DNA of 64,000 nt from Aminobacter sp. J41 (GTDB lineage Bacteria > Pseudomonadota > Alphaproteobacteria > Rhizobiales > Rhizobiaceae): positions 62,001 to 126,000 of the forward strand of contig NZ_JAGL01000004.1 of assembly GCF_000526635.1 (NCBI RefSeq), read 5' to 3'. The number at the start of each line of letters is the position of its first letter. The stretch's first letter is position 1. Below, piece by piece: positions 9,090 through 17,814 of the stretch. The notes under the pieces were generated by a model. That model searched no databases and was not told the origin of the DNA. It saw nothing but the letters and a program-made list of their open reading frames with translations. Position numbers and translations under genes: made by a program.

Positions 9090-9569
9090 TCAGGCCGTGC
9101 CCGTGGAGCCGAAGCCGCCGGCGCCGCGCTCGGTCGTGCCGGCAAGGCTGCGTTCCTCGAGTACTGCCTGCGTCACTGGCGCGATGACGAGCTGGGCGAT
9201 GCGCATGCCGCGCTCGATCAGGAGCTCCTCGTCGCCGTGATTGATAAGCAGCACCTTCACCTCGCCCCGGTAGTCGGAGTCGATCGTACCGGGCGTGTTG
9301 AGGCAGGTGATGCCGTGCTTGAAGGCGAGGCCCGAGCGGGGGCGTACCTGACCCTCAAAACCTTCCGGAATCTCGAAGACGAGCCCGGTCGGCACAAGGG
9401 CGCGCCGGCCGGGGAACAGCAGCAACGGCCGGTCGGCGGGCACGGCGGCGCGCAGGTCCATGCCGGCGGCGCCTGCGGTTTCGTAGGACGGCAGCTCGAG
9501 GCCTTCGGAGTCCGGAAGGCGAACGATGCCGACGGCAGGGCGGTGAGTCGAGGGGGAGAACGTGTTCAT
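9090..9569 (-). CDS. dut: dUTP diphosphatase (dUTPase)
   Basis: The 159-aa trimeric enzyme hydrolyses dUTP to dUMP and pyrophosphate, which keeps uracil out of DNA and feeds thymidylate synthesis. Its conserved motifs are all present: AGMDLRA (I), RPRSGLA (II), [13 protein letters not shown] (III) and, at the C-terminus, [10 protein letters not shown] (V), the arginine-phenylalanine arm that closes over the nucleotide. I placed the start at [11 protein letters not shown] because it gives the usual family length; an in-frame start 12 codons earlier is possible. It is followed one base later by the HAD hydrolase gene. Confidence 0.96.
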   Translation of the reverse strand: MNTFSPSTHRPAVGIVRLPDSEGLELPSYETAGAAGMDLRAAVPADRPLLLFPGRRALVPTGLVFEIPEGFEGQVRPRSGLAFKHGITCLNTPGTIDSDYRGEVKVLLINHGDEELLIERGMRIAQLVIAPVTQAVLEERSLAGTTERGAGGFGSTGTA

Positions 9570-9706
9570 GCCCGCTGCTATGGCGTCCGTTTGGTTTCTC
9601 GTCAATTCGTCCCCGGGCCGAACTCATCCTGATGCCGCGAGGCAAACTTTATTCGACATGCACGGCTTCCCTTTGTATAAGCCGCCCACTTTAAGGATTT
9701 CATCGC

Positions 9707-11290
9707 ATGGCCGAAAGCATTACCGACGCGGTGTCGCGCCGCCGTACGTTCGCGATCATCGCCCACCCGGACGCGGGTAAGACCACTCTCACCGAAAAGC
9801 TGCTCCTGTTCGGCGGTGCGATCCAGCTTGCCGGCGAAGTGAAGGCGAAGAAGGACAAGATCCAGACCCGTTCCGACTGGATGAAGATCGAGCGCGAGCG
9901 CGGCATCTCGGTCGTGACCTCGGTGATGACCTTCGAGTATGGCGGCAACGTCTTCAACCTGCTCGACACGCCCGGCCACGAAGACTTCGCCGACGACACC
10001 TACCGCACGCTGTCTGCGGTCGACTCCGCCGTCATGGTGATCGACGCCGCCAAGGGTATCGAGCCGCGGACGCTGAAGCTGTTCGAGGTCTGCCGCCTGC
10101 GCGACATTCCGATCATCACCTTCGTCAACAAGATGGACCGCGAGGCGCGCAACACCTTCGACATCCTCGACGAGATCGAACAGAAACTCGCGCTCGATAC
10201 GGCGCCGATCACCTGGCCGGTCGGCCAGGGCAAGACCTTTGCCGGCACCTATCACCTCGCCGAAAACGCGGTGCGCCGCGGCGATGCCGAGGAGGAGCGC
10301 ACCAAGGTCAACGGCCCGGACTCCAACAAGGTCGCAGGCCTTCTTCCCGATCACGAGCGCGCCGACTTCATCGAGGAGCTGGAGCTCGCCCGCGAGGCCT
10401 GCCGTCCGTTCGACCTGCAGGCGTTCCGCGAAGGACACCTGACGCCCGTCTTCTTCGGCTCGGCGCTGCGCAATTTCGGCGTGCGCGATCTGATCGAGGC
10501 GCTGGGCGAGTGGGCGCCGCCGCCGGCCGCGCAGGATTCCGACAGCCGCCGGGTCGAGGCGACGGAAGACAAGATGACGGCCTTCGTCTTCAAGATCCAG
10601 GCGAACATGGATCCCAACCACCGCGACCGCATCGCCTTCGTGCGCGTGTGTTCGGGCATGCTACAGCGCGGCATGAAGGCCAAGCTGGTGCGCACCGGCA
10701 AGGCGCTGCCGCTGACCGCGCCGCAATTCTTCTTCGCCCGCTCGCGCACCACGGCCGACGAGGCCTATCCGGGTGACGTGGTCGGCATTCCGAACCACGG
10801 CACGCTGCGCATCGGCGACACGCTGACCGAGGGCGAGGACCTGCTGTTCCGCGGCGTGCCGAACTTCGCGCCGGAGATCCTGCGCCGCGTGCGCCTGGGC
10901 GATCCGATGAAGGCGAAGAAGCTGAAGGAAGCGCTGCAGCAGATGGCCGAGGAAGGCGTCGTGCAGCTGTTCAAGCCGGAGGACGGCTCGCCAGCGATTG
11001 TCGGCGTCGTCGGCGCGCTGCAGCTCGACGTGCTCAAGGAGCGCCTCAAGATCGAATACGGCCTGCCGGTCGACTTCGAGATGGCGCGCTTCTCGGTCTG
11101 CCGCTGGATTTCCGCCCAGTCGAGGGTCGAGCTCGACCGCTTCATCGAGGCGCATCGCGGCGACATTGCCCGCGACCTCGACGACGATCCGGTGTTCCTG
11201 GCGCCGCACGAATTCGGCCTCAACTACGAGGCGGAGCGCTGGAAGGCGGTCAGGTTCGCCGCGGTCAAGGACTACCAGATACGCAACTGA
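9707..11290 (+). CDS. prfC: Peptide chain release factor 3
   Basis: RF3 is a 527-aa GTPase that recycles RF1/RF2 from the ribosome after peptide release. The GTP-binding motifs are AHPDAGKTTLTEK (P-loop, about residue 20), the switch region ERGISVVTSVMTF, DTPGHEDF (G3) and NKMDRE (G4). The large C-terminal part shows translation-factor beta barrel sequences (PGDVVGIPNHGTLRIGDTL). The length fits RF3 rather than EF-G. AAGGA lies about 10 bases before the ATG. It is divergent from dut. Confidence 0.96.
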   Translation: MAESITDAVSRRRTFAIIAHPDAGKTTLTEKLLLFGGAIQLAGEVKAKKDKIQTRSDWMKIERERGISVVTSVMTFEYGGNVFNLLDTPGHEDFADDTYRTLSAVDSAVMVIDAAKGIEPRTLKLFEVCRLRDIPIITFVNKMDREARNTFDILDEIEQKLALDTAPITWPVGQGKTFAGTYHLAENAVRRGDAEEERTKVNGPDSNKVAGLLPDHERADFIEELELAREACRPFDLQAFREGHLTPVFFGSALRNFGVRDLIEALGEWAPPPAAQDSDSRRVEATEDKMTAFVFKIQANMDPNHRDRIAFVRVCSGMLQRGMKAKLVRTGKALPLTAPQFFFARSRTTADEAYPGDVVGIPNHGTLRIGDTLTEGEDLLFRGVPNFAPEILRRVRLGDPMKAKKLKEALQQMAEEGVVQLFKPEDGSPAIVGVVGALQLDVLKERLKIEYGLPVDFEMARFSVCRWISAQSRVELDRFIEAHRGDIARDLDDDPVFLAPHEFGLNYEAERWKAVRFAAVKDYQIRN

Positions 11291-11336
11291 CCAAGCGGTT
11301 TCGGCGTTTTAGCCGCCGGACCTATATACTTTTGCC

Positions 11337-11363
11337 GCCGTGCGACCTAAAAGGCCGCACGGC
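11337..11363 (+). promoter_or_regulatory. Stem-loop between prfC and the DEAD-box helicase
   Basis: A perfect 8-bp stem, GCCGTGCG (11337-11344) with CGCACGGC (11356-11363), lies about 47 bases after the prfC stop and about 77 bases before the helicase ATG. No T-run follows directly, so it may be a weak terminator or part of the helicase leader. Cold-regulated DEAD-box genes often have structured leaders, but this is only a suggestion. Confidence 0.4.
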
Positions 11364-11439
11364 TCGTGCTTGATTTTCACGGGCATCGCATCGGCCGCAC
11401 CCGAATGCCGCCCGCGCACAAATCCGAAAGACATTCGCA

Positions 11440-13257
11440 ATGACTCAGATTGAAGGCATCGTTCCGGCCCTTGCTGCCGCATTGGCCGCGCGCGGCTATG
11501 CCGACCTCACCCCCGTCCAGAAGGCCGTGATTGCGCCGGAGCTGGCAGACCGCGACGCGCTGGTGTCGGCCCAGACGGGCTCGGGCAAGACCGTCGCCTT
11601 CGGCCTGGCGATCGCGCCGACTGTGCTGGGCGAGAACGGGCGGTTCGGTCCCGCCGGCCTGCCTTACGCGCTCGCTGTCGCGCCCACCCGCGAACTCGCT
11701 CTGCAGGTGCGCCGCGAGCTCGAATGGCTCTACGCCGAGACCGGCGCCGTGATCGCCTCCTGCGTCGGCGGCATGGACATGCGCACCGAGCGGCGCGCGC
11801 TGGAACGCGGCGCCCATATCGTCGTCGGCACGCCGGGACGCCTGCGCGATCACATCACCCGCGGCGGTCTCGACATGTCGCAGCTGCGCGCCGTCGTCCT
11901 CGACGAGGCCGACGAGATGCTCGACCTCGGTTTTCGCGAGGACCTCGAATTCATCCTGGAGTCGGCTCCGGAAGACCGTCGCACCCTGCTGTTCTCGGCG
12001 ACCGTGCCGCCGGCAATTGAGAAGCTGGCAAAGAACTACCAGCGCGATGCGCTGCGCGTGTCGACTGCCTCCGAGCGCAAGCAGCACGTCGACATCGAAT
12101 ATCGCGCGCTGACGGTTGCGCCGAGCGACCGCGAAAACGCGATCATCAACGTGCTGCGCTACTATGATGCGCGCAATGCATTGGTGTTCTGCTCGACGAG
12201 AGCTGCCGTGAACCACCTGATGGCGCGCTTCAACAACCGCGGCTTCCAAGTCGTGGCGCTGTCGGGCGAACTCAGCCAGAACGAGCGCATGCACGCGCTG
12301 CAGGCGATGCGCGACGGCCGCGCCAAGGTCTGCATTGCCACCGATGTTGCCGCGCGCGGCATCGACCTGCCGCATCTCGACCTTGTCGTCCACGCTGACC
12401 TGCCGACCAATCCGGAAACGCTACTGCACCGTTCGGGCCGCACCGGCCGCGCCGGCCGCAAGGGCGTCAGCGCCCTGATCGTGCCGACGAGCCTGCGGCG
12501 TAAGGCCGACCGTCTGCTGCAAAATGCCAGGATCGTCGCCGAGTGGGCGCGTCCGCCTTCAGCGGAGGAAGTCTCGCGCCGCGACGACGAGCGGATGATG
12601 GCTGATCAGGTCCTGCAGGACGAGGTGGGCGAAGACGAGACCGAGGCGGTTGCCACGCTGATCGAGACCTACGGCGCCGAACGCGTCGCCGCGGCCTTCG
12701 TGCGCCAGTGGCGCGCCGGCCGCTCGGCTCCCGAAGAGCTGATCGAACTCTCCGCCTTCGGCGCACCTGCTAGCCGTGGCGAAAAGCGCGAGCCGTCTGC
12801 CCCGCGCGAGGAATTTGGCGAAAGCGTCTGGTTCACGCTGTCGGCGGGCCGCCGCCAGAATGCCGAGCCGCGCTGGCTGATCCCGATGCTCTGCCGCGTC
12901 GGCAAGATCACCAAGGCCGAGATCGGCGCGATCAAGATGCAGCCGGAAGAGACCTACGTGCAGATCGCGGCGGACCGCGCCGATGCCTTCGAGAAGGCCG
13001 TGGGCAAGGCTGAACTGCAGAACGGCATCACCATGACGCGCATGCATGGCACGCCGGACCTCAGCCGTTCCGGCGGAAAGTCCGGGCCTGGCGAGCGCAA
13101 GCCCTATGGCGATCGCGGCCCGAAGCCCGACTGGAAGCAGAAGAAGGCGTTCGGCGATGACCGCGGTCCGCGCCGCGACTGGAAGGAGCGCAAGCCGCAT
13201 GGCAAGAAGCCCGACTGGGCCGGCAAGAAACCCAAGCGCAACCGTCACGACGCCTGA
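11440..13257 (+). CDS. DEAD-box RNA helicase with DbpA-like RNA-binding domain
   Basis: The 605-aa protein has every helicase landmark: AQTGSGKT (Walker A), PTRELALQV (Ia), TPGRLRDHI (Ib), VLDEADEMLDLGF (Walker B), FSATVPP (III), LVFCSTRAA (IV), IATDVAARGIDLP (V) and HRSGRTGRAGRKG (VI). After a linker, the region around PRWLIPMLCRVGKITKAEIGA resembles the DbpA RNA-recognition domain. The last 60 residues are a basic, repetitive tail (KPDWKQKK, RRDWKERK, KPDWAGKK). It probably remodels rRNA during ribosome assembly or RNA decay, possibly in the cold. Confidence 0.94.
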   Translation: MTQIEGIVPALAAALAARGYADLTPVQKAVIAPELADRDALVSAQTGSGKTVAFGLAIAPTVLGENGRFGPAGLPYALAVAPTRELALQVRRELEWLYAETGAVIASCVGGMDMRTERRALERGAHIVVGTPGRLRDHITRGGLDMSQLRAVVLDEADEMLDLGFREDLEFILESAPEDRRTLLFSATVPPAIEKLAKNYQRDALRVSTASERKQHVDIEYRALTVAPSDRENAIINVLRYYDARNALVFCSTRAAVNHLMARFNNRGFQVVALSGELSQNERMHALQAMRDGRAKVCIATDVAARGIDLPHLDLVVHADLPTNPETLLHRSGRTGRAGRKGVSALIVPTSLRRKADRLLQNARIVAEWARPPSAEEVSRRDDERMMADQVLQDEVGEDETEAVATLIETYGAERVAAAFVRQWRAGRSAPEELIELSAFGAPASRGEKREPSAPREEFGESVWFTLSAGRRQNAEPRWLIPMLCRVGKITKAEIGAIKMQPEETYVQIAADRADAFEKAVGKAELQNGITMTRMHGTPDLSRSGGKSGPGERKPYGDRGPKPDWKQKKAFGDDRGPRRDWKERKPHGKKPDWAGKKPKRNRHDA

Positions 13258-13445
13258 CGTTGGGGCACACCATCATTCCTTGAAAAATATTCCTCTACAG
13301 ACTTTCCGGCTAGAGGAAATTTGTTCTGATCGGGTAAGATCGCCATGGCTTGGCTCGCCATTGGTGCATCTTGCCCTATGATCGCGCCAACATATTTTAG
13401 ACGGCGCCAGTAACCGCACTGCGCCACTATTCAGGGAGAACCGCC

Positions 13446-14105
13446 ATGGGCCTTCGCATCAACGACACGGCGCCGGATTTCACGGCTGAAACCACCAAGG
13501 GTACGATCAACTTCCACGAGTGGCTCGGCGACAGCTGGGGCGTCTTCGTCTCGCACCCGAAGAATTTCACGCCGGTCTGCACCACCGAGCTCGGCACGAT
13601 GGCTGGCCTCGAGGAAGAGTTCAAGAAGCGCAACGTCAAGCTGATCGGCATCTCGGTCGATCCGGTTTCCGACCACGCCCGCTGGAAGGAAGACATCAAG
13701 ACCGCGACCGGCTTCACCGTCGACTACCCGCTGATCGGCGACAAGGACCTCAAGGTCGCCAAGCTGTACGACATGCTGCCGGCAGCCGCGGGTGACTCGT
13801 CGGAAGGCCGTACGCCTGCTGACAACGCGACCGTCCGTTCGGTCTACGTCATCGGCCCGGACAAGAAGATCAAGCTGATCCTCACTTACCCGATGACCAC
13901 CGGCCGCAACTTCGACGAGATCCTGCGCGCGATCGACTCGATCCAGCTGACCGCAAAGCACCAGGTCGCCACCCCGGCCAATTGGAAGCAGGGCGACGAC
14001 GTCATCATCACGGCTGCCGTGTCGAACGAGGATGCCATCAAGCGCTTCGGCTCGTTCGAGACGATCCTGCCCTATCTGCGCAAGACCAAGCAGCCGACTG
14101 CTTAA
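13446..14105 (+). CDS. 1-Cys peroxiredoxin (Prx6 type)
   Basis: The 219-aa thiol peroxidase has its peroxidatic cysteine at residue 45 in HPKNFTPVCTTELGTMA. No other cysteine occurs in the protein, which is the hallmark of a 1-Cys enzyme needing an external reductant. The long C-terminal dimerisation part (ATPANWKQGDDVIITAAVSNEDA) is that of the Prx6 subfamily. It detoxifies hydrogen peroxide and organic hydroperoxides in the cytoplasm. A GGAGAA ribosome site precedes the ATG. It appears to be a single-gene unit bounded by a hairpin downstream. Confidence 0.95.
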   Translation: MGLRINDTAPDFTAETTKGTINFHEWLGDSWGVFVSHPKNFTPVCTTELGTMAGLEEEFKKRNVKLIGISVDPVSDHARWKEDIKTATGFTVDYPLIGDKDLKVAKLYDMLPAAAGDSSEGRTPADNATVRSVYVIGPDKKIKLILTYPMTTGRNFDEILRAIDSIQLTAKHQVATPANWKQGDDVIITAAVSNEDAIKRFGSFETILPYLRKTKQPTA

Positions 14106-14118
14106 TCATACATTCAGC

Positions 14119-14148
14119 TCCGGCGCCGAACGATCTGTCGGCGCCGGA
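14119..14148 (+). terminator. Stem-loop after the peroxiredoxin gene
   Basis: A perfect 11-bp GC-rich stem (TCCGGCGCCGA at 14119-14129, complement at 14138-14148) starts 13 bases after the stop codon. It lacks a T-run, so it may act as an mRNA 3' stabiliser or a weak terminator. Confidence 0.6.
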
Positions 14149-14377
14149 CCTCGCTGCCAAGTAGCCGCTTGCGCACCACAGTGTGCTTGTCCGCCCCGCC
14201 GGATCTCTTCCGAAAAATCCCCACCGTTGCATCCGCGGCATCGACTTTGCGGCCCACGCCCGCTATTGCCTCGCTCGCCGGCAGGCGGTCATTTAAGCCC
14301 CGCTCTGCATTGCCGCCCGCGACCATGCAGGGCATGATGCGCACCGGCTTGGGTGAATCGCAGCAACGGGTGGGACT

Positions 14378-15244
14378 TTGGACGCCGCAGCACACGCCGC
14401 AAGGAGCATCTTCCTTCGCATCCTTTCCCTGTTCCTGGTGATCCTCGTCTCCGCCTGCACCACGCAGTCGGTGATGCAGACATCCGTGCGGCCGCTGCAG
14501 TCGGAAAAATACGCGGCGATCGTCGTTGACGCGAATACTGGCCGGGTGCTGTTCGAGAAGAACTCCCGCGATGCGCGCTATCCCGCCTCGCTCACCAAGA
14601 TGATGACGCTCTACCTGCTGTTCGAGGCACTCGACGCCGGCCGCGTCAGCCTCGACACGCAGATCCCGGTTTCGGCCTATGCGGCAAAGCGCCCCCCATC
14701 GAAGATCGGCTTCAAGCCGGGCCAGACCATCAACGTGCGCTCGACGATCCTTGCGCTGGCGGTGCGTTCGGCGAATGACGTCGCCGCGGCCGTGGGCGAA
14801 TTTCTCGGCGGCAGCGAGGAGCGCTTTGCGGCGATGATGACGGCGAAGGCCCGCGCGCTCGGCATGCAATCGACGACCTTCCGCAATGCCTCCGGCCTAC
14901 CCGACGAGGGCCAGCGCACCACCGCGCATGACATGGCGATCCTCGGCATGGCGCTGCGCCGCCACTTCCCGCACCACTACCACTATTTCAGCAACCGCGA
15001 GTTCACCTTCGCGGGCAAGGTCATCCGCGGCCACAACAATCTGCTAGGCAAGGTCGTCGGCGCCGACGGCCTCAAGACCGGCTACATCCGCGCTTCGGGC
15101 TTCAACCTCGTCACCTCGGTTGGCCGCGGCGGCCGCCGCATTGTCGCCGTCGTCATGGGCGGCGAAACCGCCAAGTCCCGCGACGCACACATGGAAGAAC
15201 TGATCGAGCTCTACCTGCCGAAAGCGACGCCCGCAGGGGTGTAA
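14378..15244 (+). CDS. D-alanyl-D-alanine carboxypeptidase (lipoprotein-like)
   Basis: The 288-aa product belongs to the low-molecular-mass penicillin-binding proteins that trim the terminal D-Ala from peptidoglycan peptides. The three active-site motifs are YPASLTKM (SxxK), RSANDVA (SxN) and GLKTGYI (KTG). The N-terminal hydrophobic segment ends in LVSAC, which fits a lipobox, so it may be a lipid-anchored rather than freely periplasmic enzyme. The reading frame starts with TTG at 14378 behind GGGTGGGA; I see no good ATG before the signal sequence. It stands alone. Confidence 0.9.
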   Translation: MDAAAHAARSIFLRILSLFLVILVSACTTQSVMQTSVRPLQSEKYAAIVVDANTGRVLFEKNSRDARYPASLTKMMTLYLLFEALDAGRVSLDTQIPVSAYAAKRPPSKIGFKPGQTINVRSTILALAVRSANDVAAAVGEFLGGSEERFAAMMTAKARALGMQSTTFRNASGLPDEGQRTTAHDMAILGMALRRHFPHHYHYFSNREFTFAGKVIRGHNNLLGKVVGADGLKTGYIRASGFNLVTSVGRGGRRIVAVVMGGETAKSRDAHMEELIELYLPKATPAGV

Positions 15245-15390
15245 TCGTCTCTTCGTCCGCTAAGCAGCCCGCAGCTGACGAACCTGCGGCCCCCTTGTCC
15301 CGAACGAGGGGCTTTTCCAGACCCGGCGCCTTCGGCCAGCTTCCCTCCCATCAATCCCTCGGATAGGAATAAAATCTCCTCTCAGTTCCC

Positions 15391-15437
15391 TTGACTCCTC
15401 CTTCGCCCTCGGGAATCTATAAGAACATAACAAGAAC
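15391..15437 (+). promoter_or_regulatory. LexA-controlled promoter of the imuA-imuB-dnaE2 operon
   Basis: GAAC-ATAACAA-GAAC at 15423-15437 matches exactly the GAAC-N7-GAAC direct repeat bound by LexA in alphaproteobacteria. It ends 24 bases before the imuA ATG. TTGACT (15391-15396) and ATCTAT (15415-15420) form a plausible promoter with 18-base spacing, so the operator sits directly after the -10 element, where a repressor would block transcription. Confidence 0.9.
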
Positions 15438-15461
15438 AAAATCGTTGAAGGTAACGGCATC

Positions 15462-16364
15462 ATGGCGAAGGCCGCCATGGCGCGTGAGGCTTTTTTTGCT
15501 CTGCGCCAGGAAATCGCACGCATCGAAGGCTCCCTGCCCGCTCGACTGGACATGCCTGCGGACAAGGCGCGCGCGGATGCTGGCGGCGAGTATCTGCCAA
15601 CGGGTGCTGCCCGGCTCGACGAGGTTCTGGGCGGCGGGCTGCCGCGCGCGGCACTGACGGAAATCCATGGCCGCCAGAGCCGCGATGCCGGAGCGGTGGC
15701 GGGCTTTGCACTGGCGCTTGCCGCCCTTGGCCGCAAGGGAGACGAACAGCCCTGTCCGATCCTCTGGATCGCCACCGGCGAGGCACTGCACGAGGCCGGG
15801 CAACCCTATGCGCCGGGCCTGCTGCATCGCTTTGCTCTGCAGCCCTCCGACCTTCTTCTTGCCAGCGCCCGCAAGACCGAGGACGCGCTGTGGATCGCGG
15901 AAGAAGCCGCAGGCCTTTCTGCTTTGTCGGCGGTGCTGCTCGAGGTGCGCGGTGTCTCGACGCGTCTTGACCTCACCGCCACGCGCCGGCTGCACCACCG
16001 AACGCGAACGGCCGGGCGGCCGCTCTATCTCCTGCGCCAGTCAGGCGAGCCGGAACCCACCGCCGCACCGGTGCGGCTGATCGTTGCCCCCGCCCCTGCC
16101 GGCGAGCGCCGGACCGTTTCCGGCGCGCTGGCGGGTTCGCTCGGGCCGCCTGCCTTCACCGTCACGGTTTCCAGAAGCCGCACATCGATCCCTGCAACTC
16201 TTACGCTCGAATGGAATCGGGATGAGCACTCTTTTCGCGAACGACAGGCCGGGGCAGCCGCCGGCCGGGGGCAGGATGCTGGCGCTGTGGTTCCCCTATC
16301 TTCCGGTCGAACGCATCCTGCGGACACGGCTCGGCCGGGGCTGGCGCACCGGCGAAGTGCCTGA
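15462..16364 (+). CDS. imuA: ImuA, SOS mutagenesis protein
   Basis: The 300-aa protein is the RecA/SulA-like partner in the ImuA-ImuB-DnaE2 mutasome, which copies damaged DNA and produces SOS mutations. The core GAARLDEVLGGGLPRAALTEIHG resembles the RecA fold but has no intact Walker A, as is normal for ImuA. Its C-terminus (after TLTLEWNRDEHSF) runs 143 bases into imuB in another frame and is low-complexity. The true functional end may therefore be earlier, although the first in-frame stop is at 16364. It is the first gene behind the LexA box. Confidence 0.92.
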   Translation: MAKAAMAREAFFALRQEIARIEGSLPARLDMPADKARADAGGEYLPTGAARLDEVLGGGLPRAALTEIHGRQSRDAGAVAGFALALAALGRKGDEQPCPILWIATGEALHEAGQPYAPGLLHRFALQPSDLLLASARKTEDALWIAEEAAGLSALSAVLLEVRGVSTRLDLTATRRLHHRTRTAGRPLYLLRQSGEPEPTAAPVRLIVAPAPAGERRTVSGALAGSLGPPAFTVTVSRSRTSIPATLTLEWNRDEHSFRERQAGAAAGRGQDAGAVVPLSSGRTHPADTARPGLAHRRSA

Positions 16365-17814
16365 GCGGGCGCCGCTCGTCGTCAGCCGCCACGAGGGCAA
16401 CCGGCGCGTCATTGCCTGCCTCGACGAGCGCGCCGAGGCGCTTGGCCTCAAGCGCGGCCTCGGCATTGCCGATGCGCGCGCCATGCACCCGCAGATCGAG
16501 ATCGTCGAAGCCGAGCCCGAGGCGGATCGGCGGCTGCTCGCCGCCCTCGCCGACTGGTGCGACCGCTACACGCCGCTGGTGGCAATCTGCGGCGAGGACG
16601 GGCTGTTCCTCGACATCACCGGCTGCGCGCACCTGTTTGGCGGCGAGGAGGCAATGCTGAAGGACGTGGTCGCGCGGCTTGCAGGACAAGGCTTTCGCGC
16701 GCTGGCGGCGCTTGCCTCAACGCCCGGCATGGCCTGGGCGGGTGCGCGATTTCTCGACGGCGCCCGCATTCCCGCTGGCGGCGAGCGCGAGGCGCTGATC
16801 GCTCTCCCCTTGGCTGCACTTCGGCTCGATGCGGAGACCTGCGCGCGGCTCGAAAGTGTCGGCCTGCGCACCGTCGGCATGGTGATGGCGGCGCCGCGCG
16901 CTCCACTTGCCCGCCGGTTTGGCGCGCAGCTTCTCCTGCGCCTCGACCAGGCGCTGGGCAACGTTGAGGAGGCGATCTCGCCACGCCTGCCGGTGCCGAC
17001 GCTCGGCGTCGAGCGGCACCTGATCGAGCCGGTCTCGGCCACCGACGACATCGAGCGGCTGGTGCTTTCGCTCGCTGAGACGCTGAAAGGGGATCTCGAG
17101 CGGCGCGGCGAAGGCGTGCGCGCGCTCGAACTGGCCCTGTTTCGCGTCGACGGCTTCGTGTTCCGGCTGAAGCTTGGCCTGTCGCGGCCGCTGCGCGATC
17201 CGCCTGCGATCCAGCGGCTGTTCCGCGAAAAGCTGGCCGTGTCGCAGATCGAGGCCGATTTCGGCTTCGAGATGATCCGCCTTTCCGCCCTCGCCACCGC
17301 TCCGTTAGAGGACGAGCAGACCGCCCTTACCGGCCGCAACGAGAATGTGGAGGAAGATCTCGCCCAATTTGCCGATCGCGTCCGCGCCCGGCTCGGCCAG
17401 GGAGCCCTCGTCCAGCCACGGCTGGTGGCAAGCCATCTGCCGGAGCGGGCGGTTTCCTTCATGCCGTTCCGGGCGGGCAATGCAGCGGTCAGGCTGCGCG
17501 AGGCGCCGGTGCCCCTCATCGAGCGGCCGATCCGGCTTCTGGCGCGACCCGAGCTGGTCGAGGTCGCGGCGGCCGAGATCCCGGAAGGCCCGCCGGCCAG
17601 TTTCCGCTGGCGCCGGGTTCTCTATCGCGTCGCGCGGGCGGAAGGACCGGAGCGGATCGCGCCCGAATGGTGGCGCGACCGGAAGGACGCGCCAACGCGC
17701 GACTATTTCCGCGTCGAGGACGAGGAAGGCCGCCGCTACTGGCTGTTCCGGCAGGGTCTTTACGGCACAACGCCGGATTTGCCGCGCTGGTACCTGCACG
17801 GGCTGTTCGCATGA
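16222..17814 (+). CDS. imuB: ImuB, Y-family polymerase-like SOS protein
   Basis: The 530-aa protein has a Y-family DNA polymerase fold (MLALWFPYLPVERI, DITGCAHLFGGEEAM, SVGLRTVGMVMAAPRAPL). ImuB is described as polymerase-dead and acts as the hub that links DnaE2 and ImuA to the beta clamp. I start it at the ATG at 16222 (MSTLFANDRPGQ) because the frame's earlier start lies deep within imuA. The TGA at 17812-17814 overlaps the dnaE2 ATG. The order imuA-imuB-dnaE2 is the standard alphaproteobacterial cassette. Confidence 0.94.
   Translation: MSTLFANDRPGQPPAGGRMLALWFPYLPVERILRTRLGRGWRTGEVPERAPLVVSRHEGNRRVIACLDERAEALGLKRGLGIADARAMHPQIEIVEAEPEADRRLLAALADWCDRYTPLVAICGEDGLFLDITGCAHLFGGEEAMLKDVVARLAGQGFRALAALASTPGMAWAGARFLDGARIPAGGEREALIALPLAALRLDAETCARLESVGLRTVGMVMAAPRAPLARRFGAQLLLRLDQALGNVEEAISPRLPVPTLGVERHLIEPVSATDDIERLVLSLAETLKGDLERRGEGVRALELALFRVDGFVFRLKLGLSRPLRDPPAIQRLFREKLAVSQIEADFGFEMIRLSALATAPLEDEQTALTGRNENVEEDLAQFADRVRARLGQGALVQPRLVASHLPERAVSFMPFRAGNAAVRLREAPVPLIERPIRLLARPELVEVAAAEIPEGPPASFRWRRVLYRVARAEGPERIAPEWWRDRKDAPTRDYFRVEDEEGRRYWLFRQGLYGTTPDLPRWYLHGLFA

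Noticed and set aside
9602-10621. 339-aa minus-strand frame over the prfC start
   Set aside because: It is antisense to prfC, which has complete GTPase motifs.
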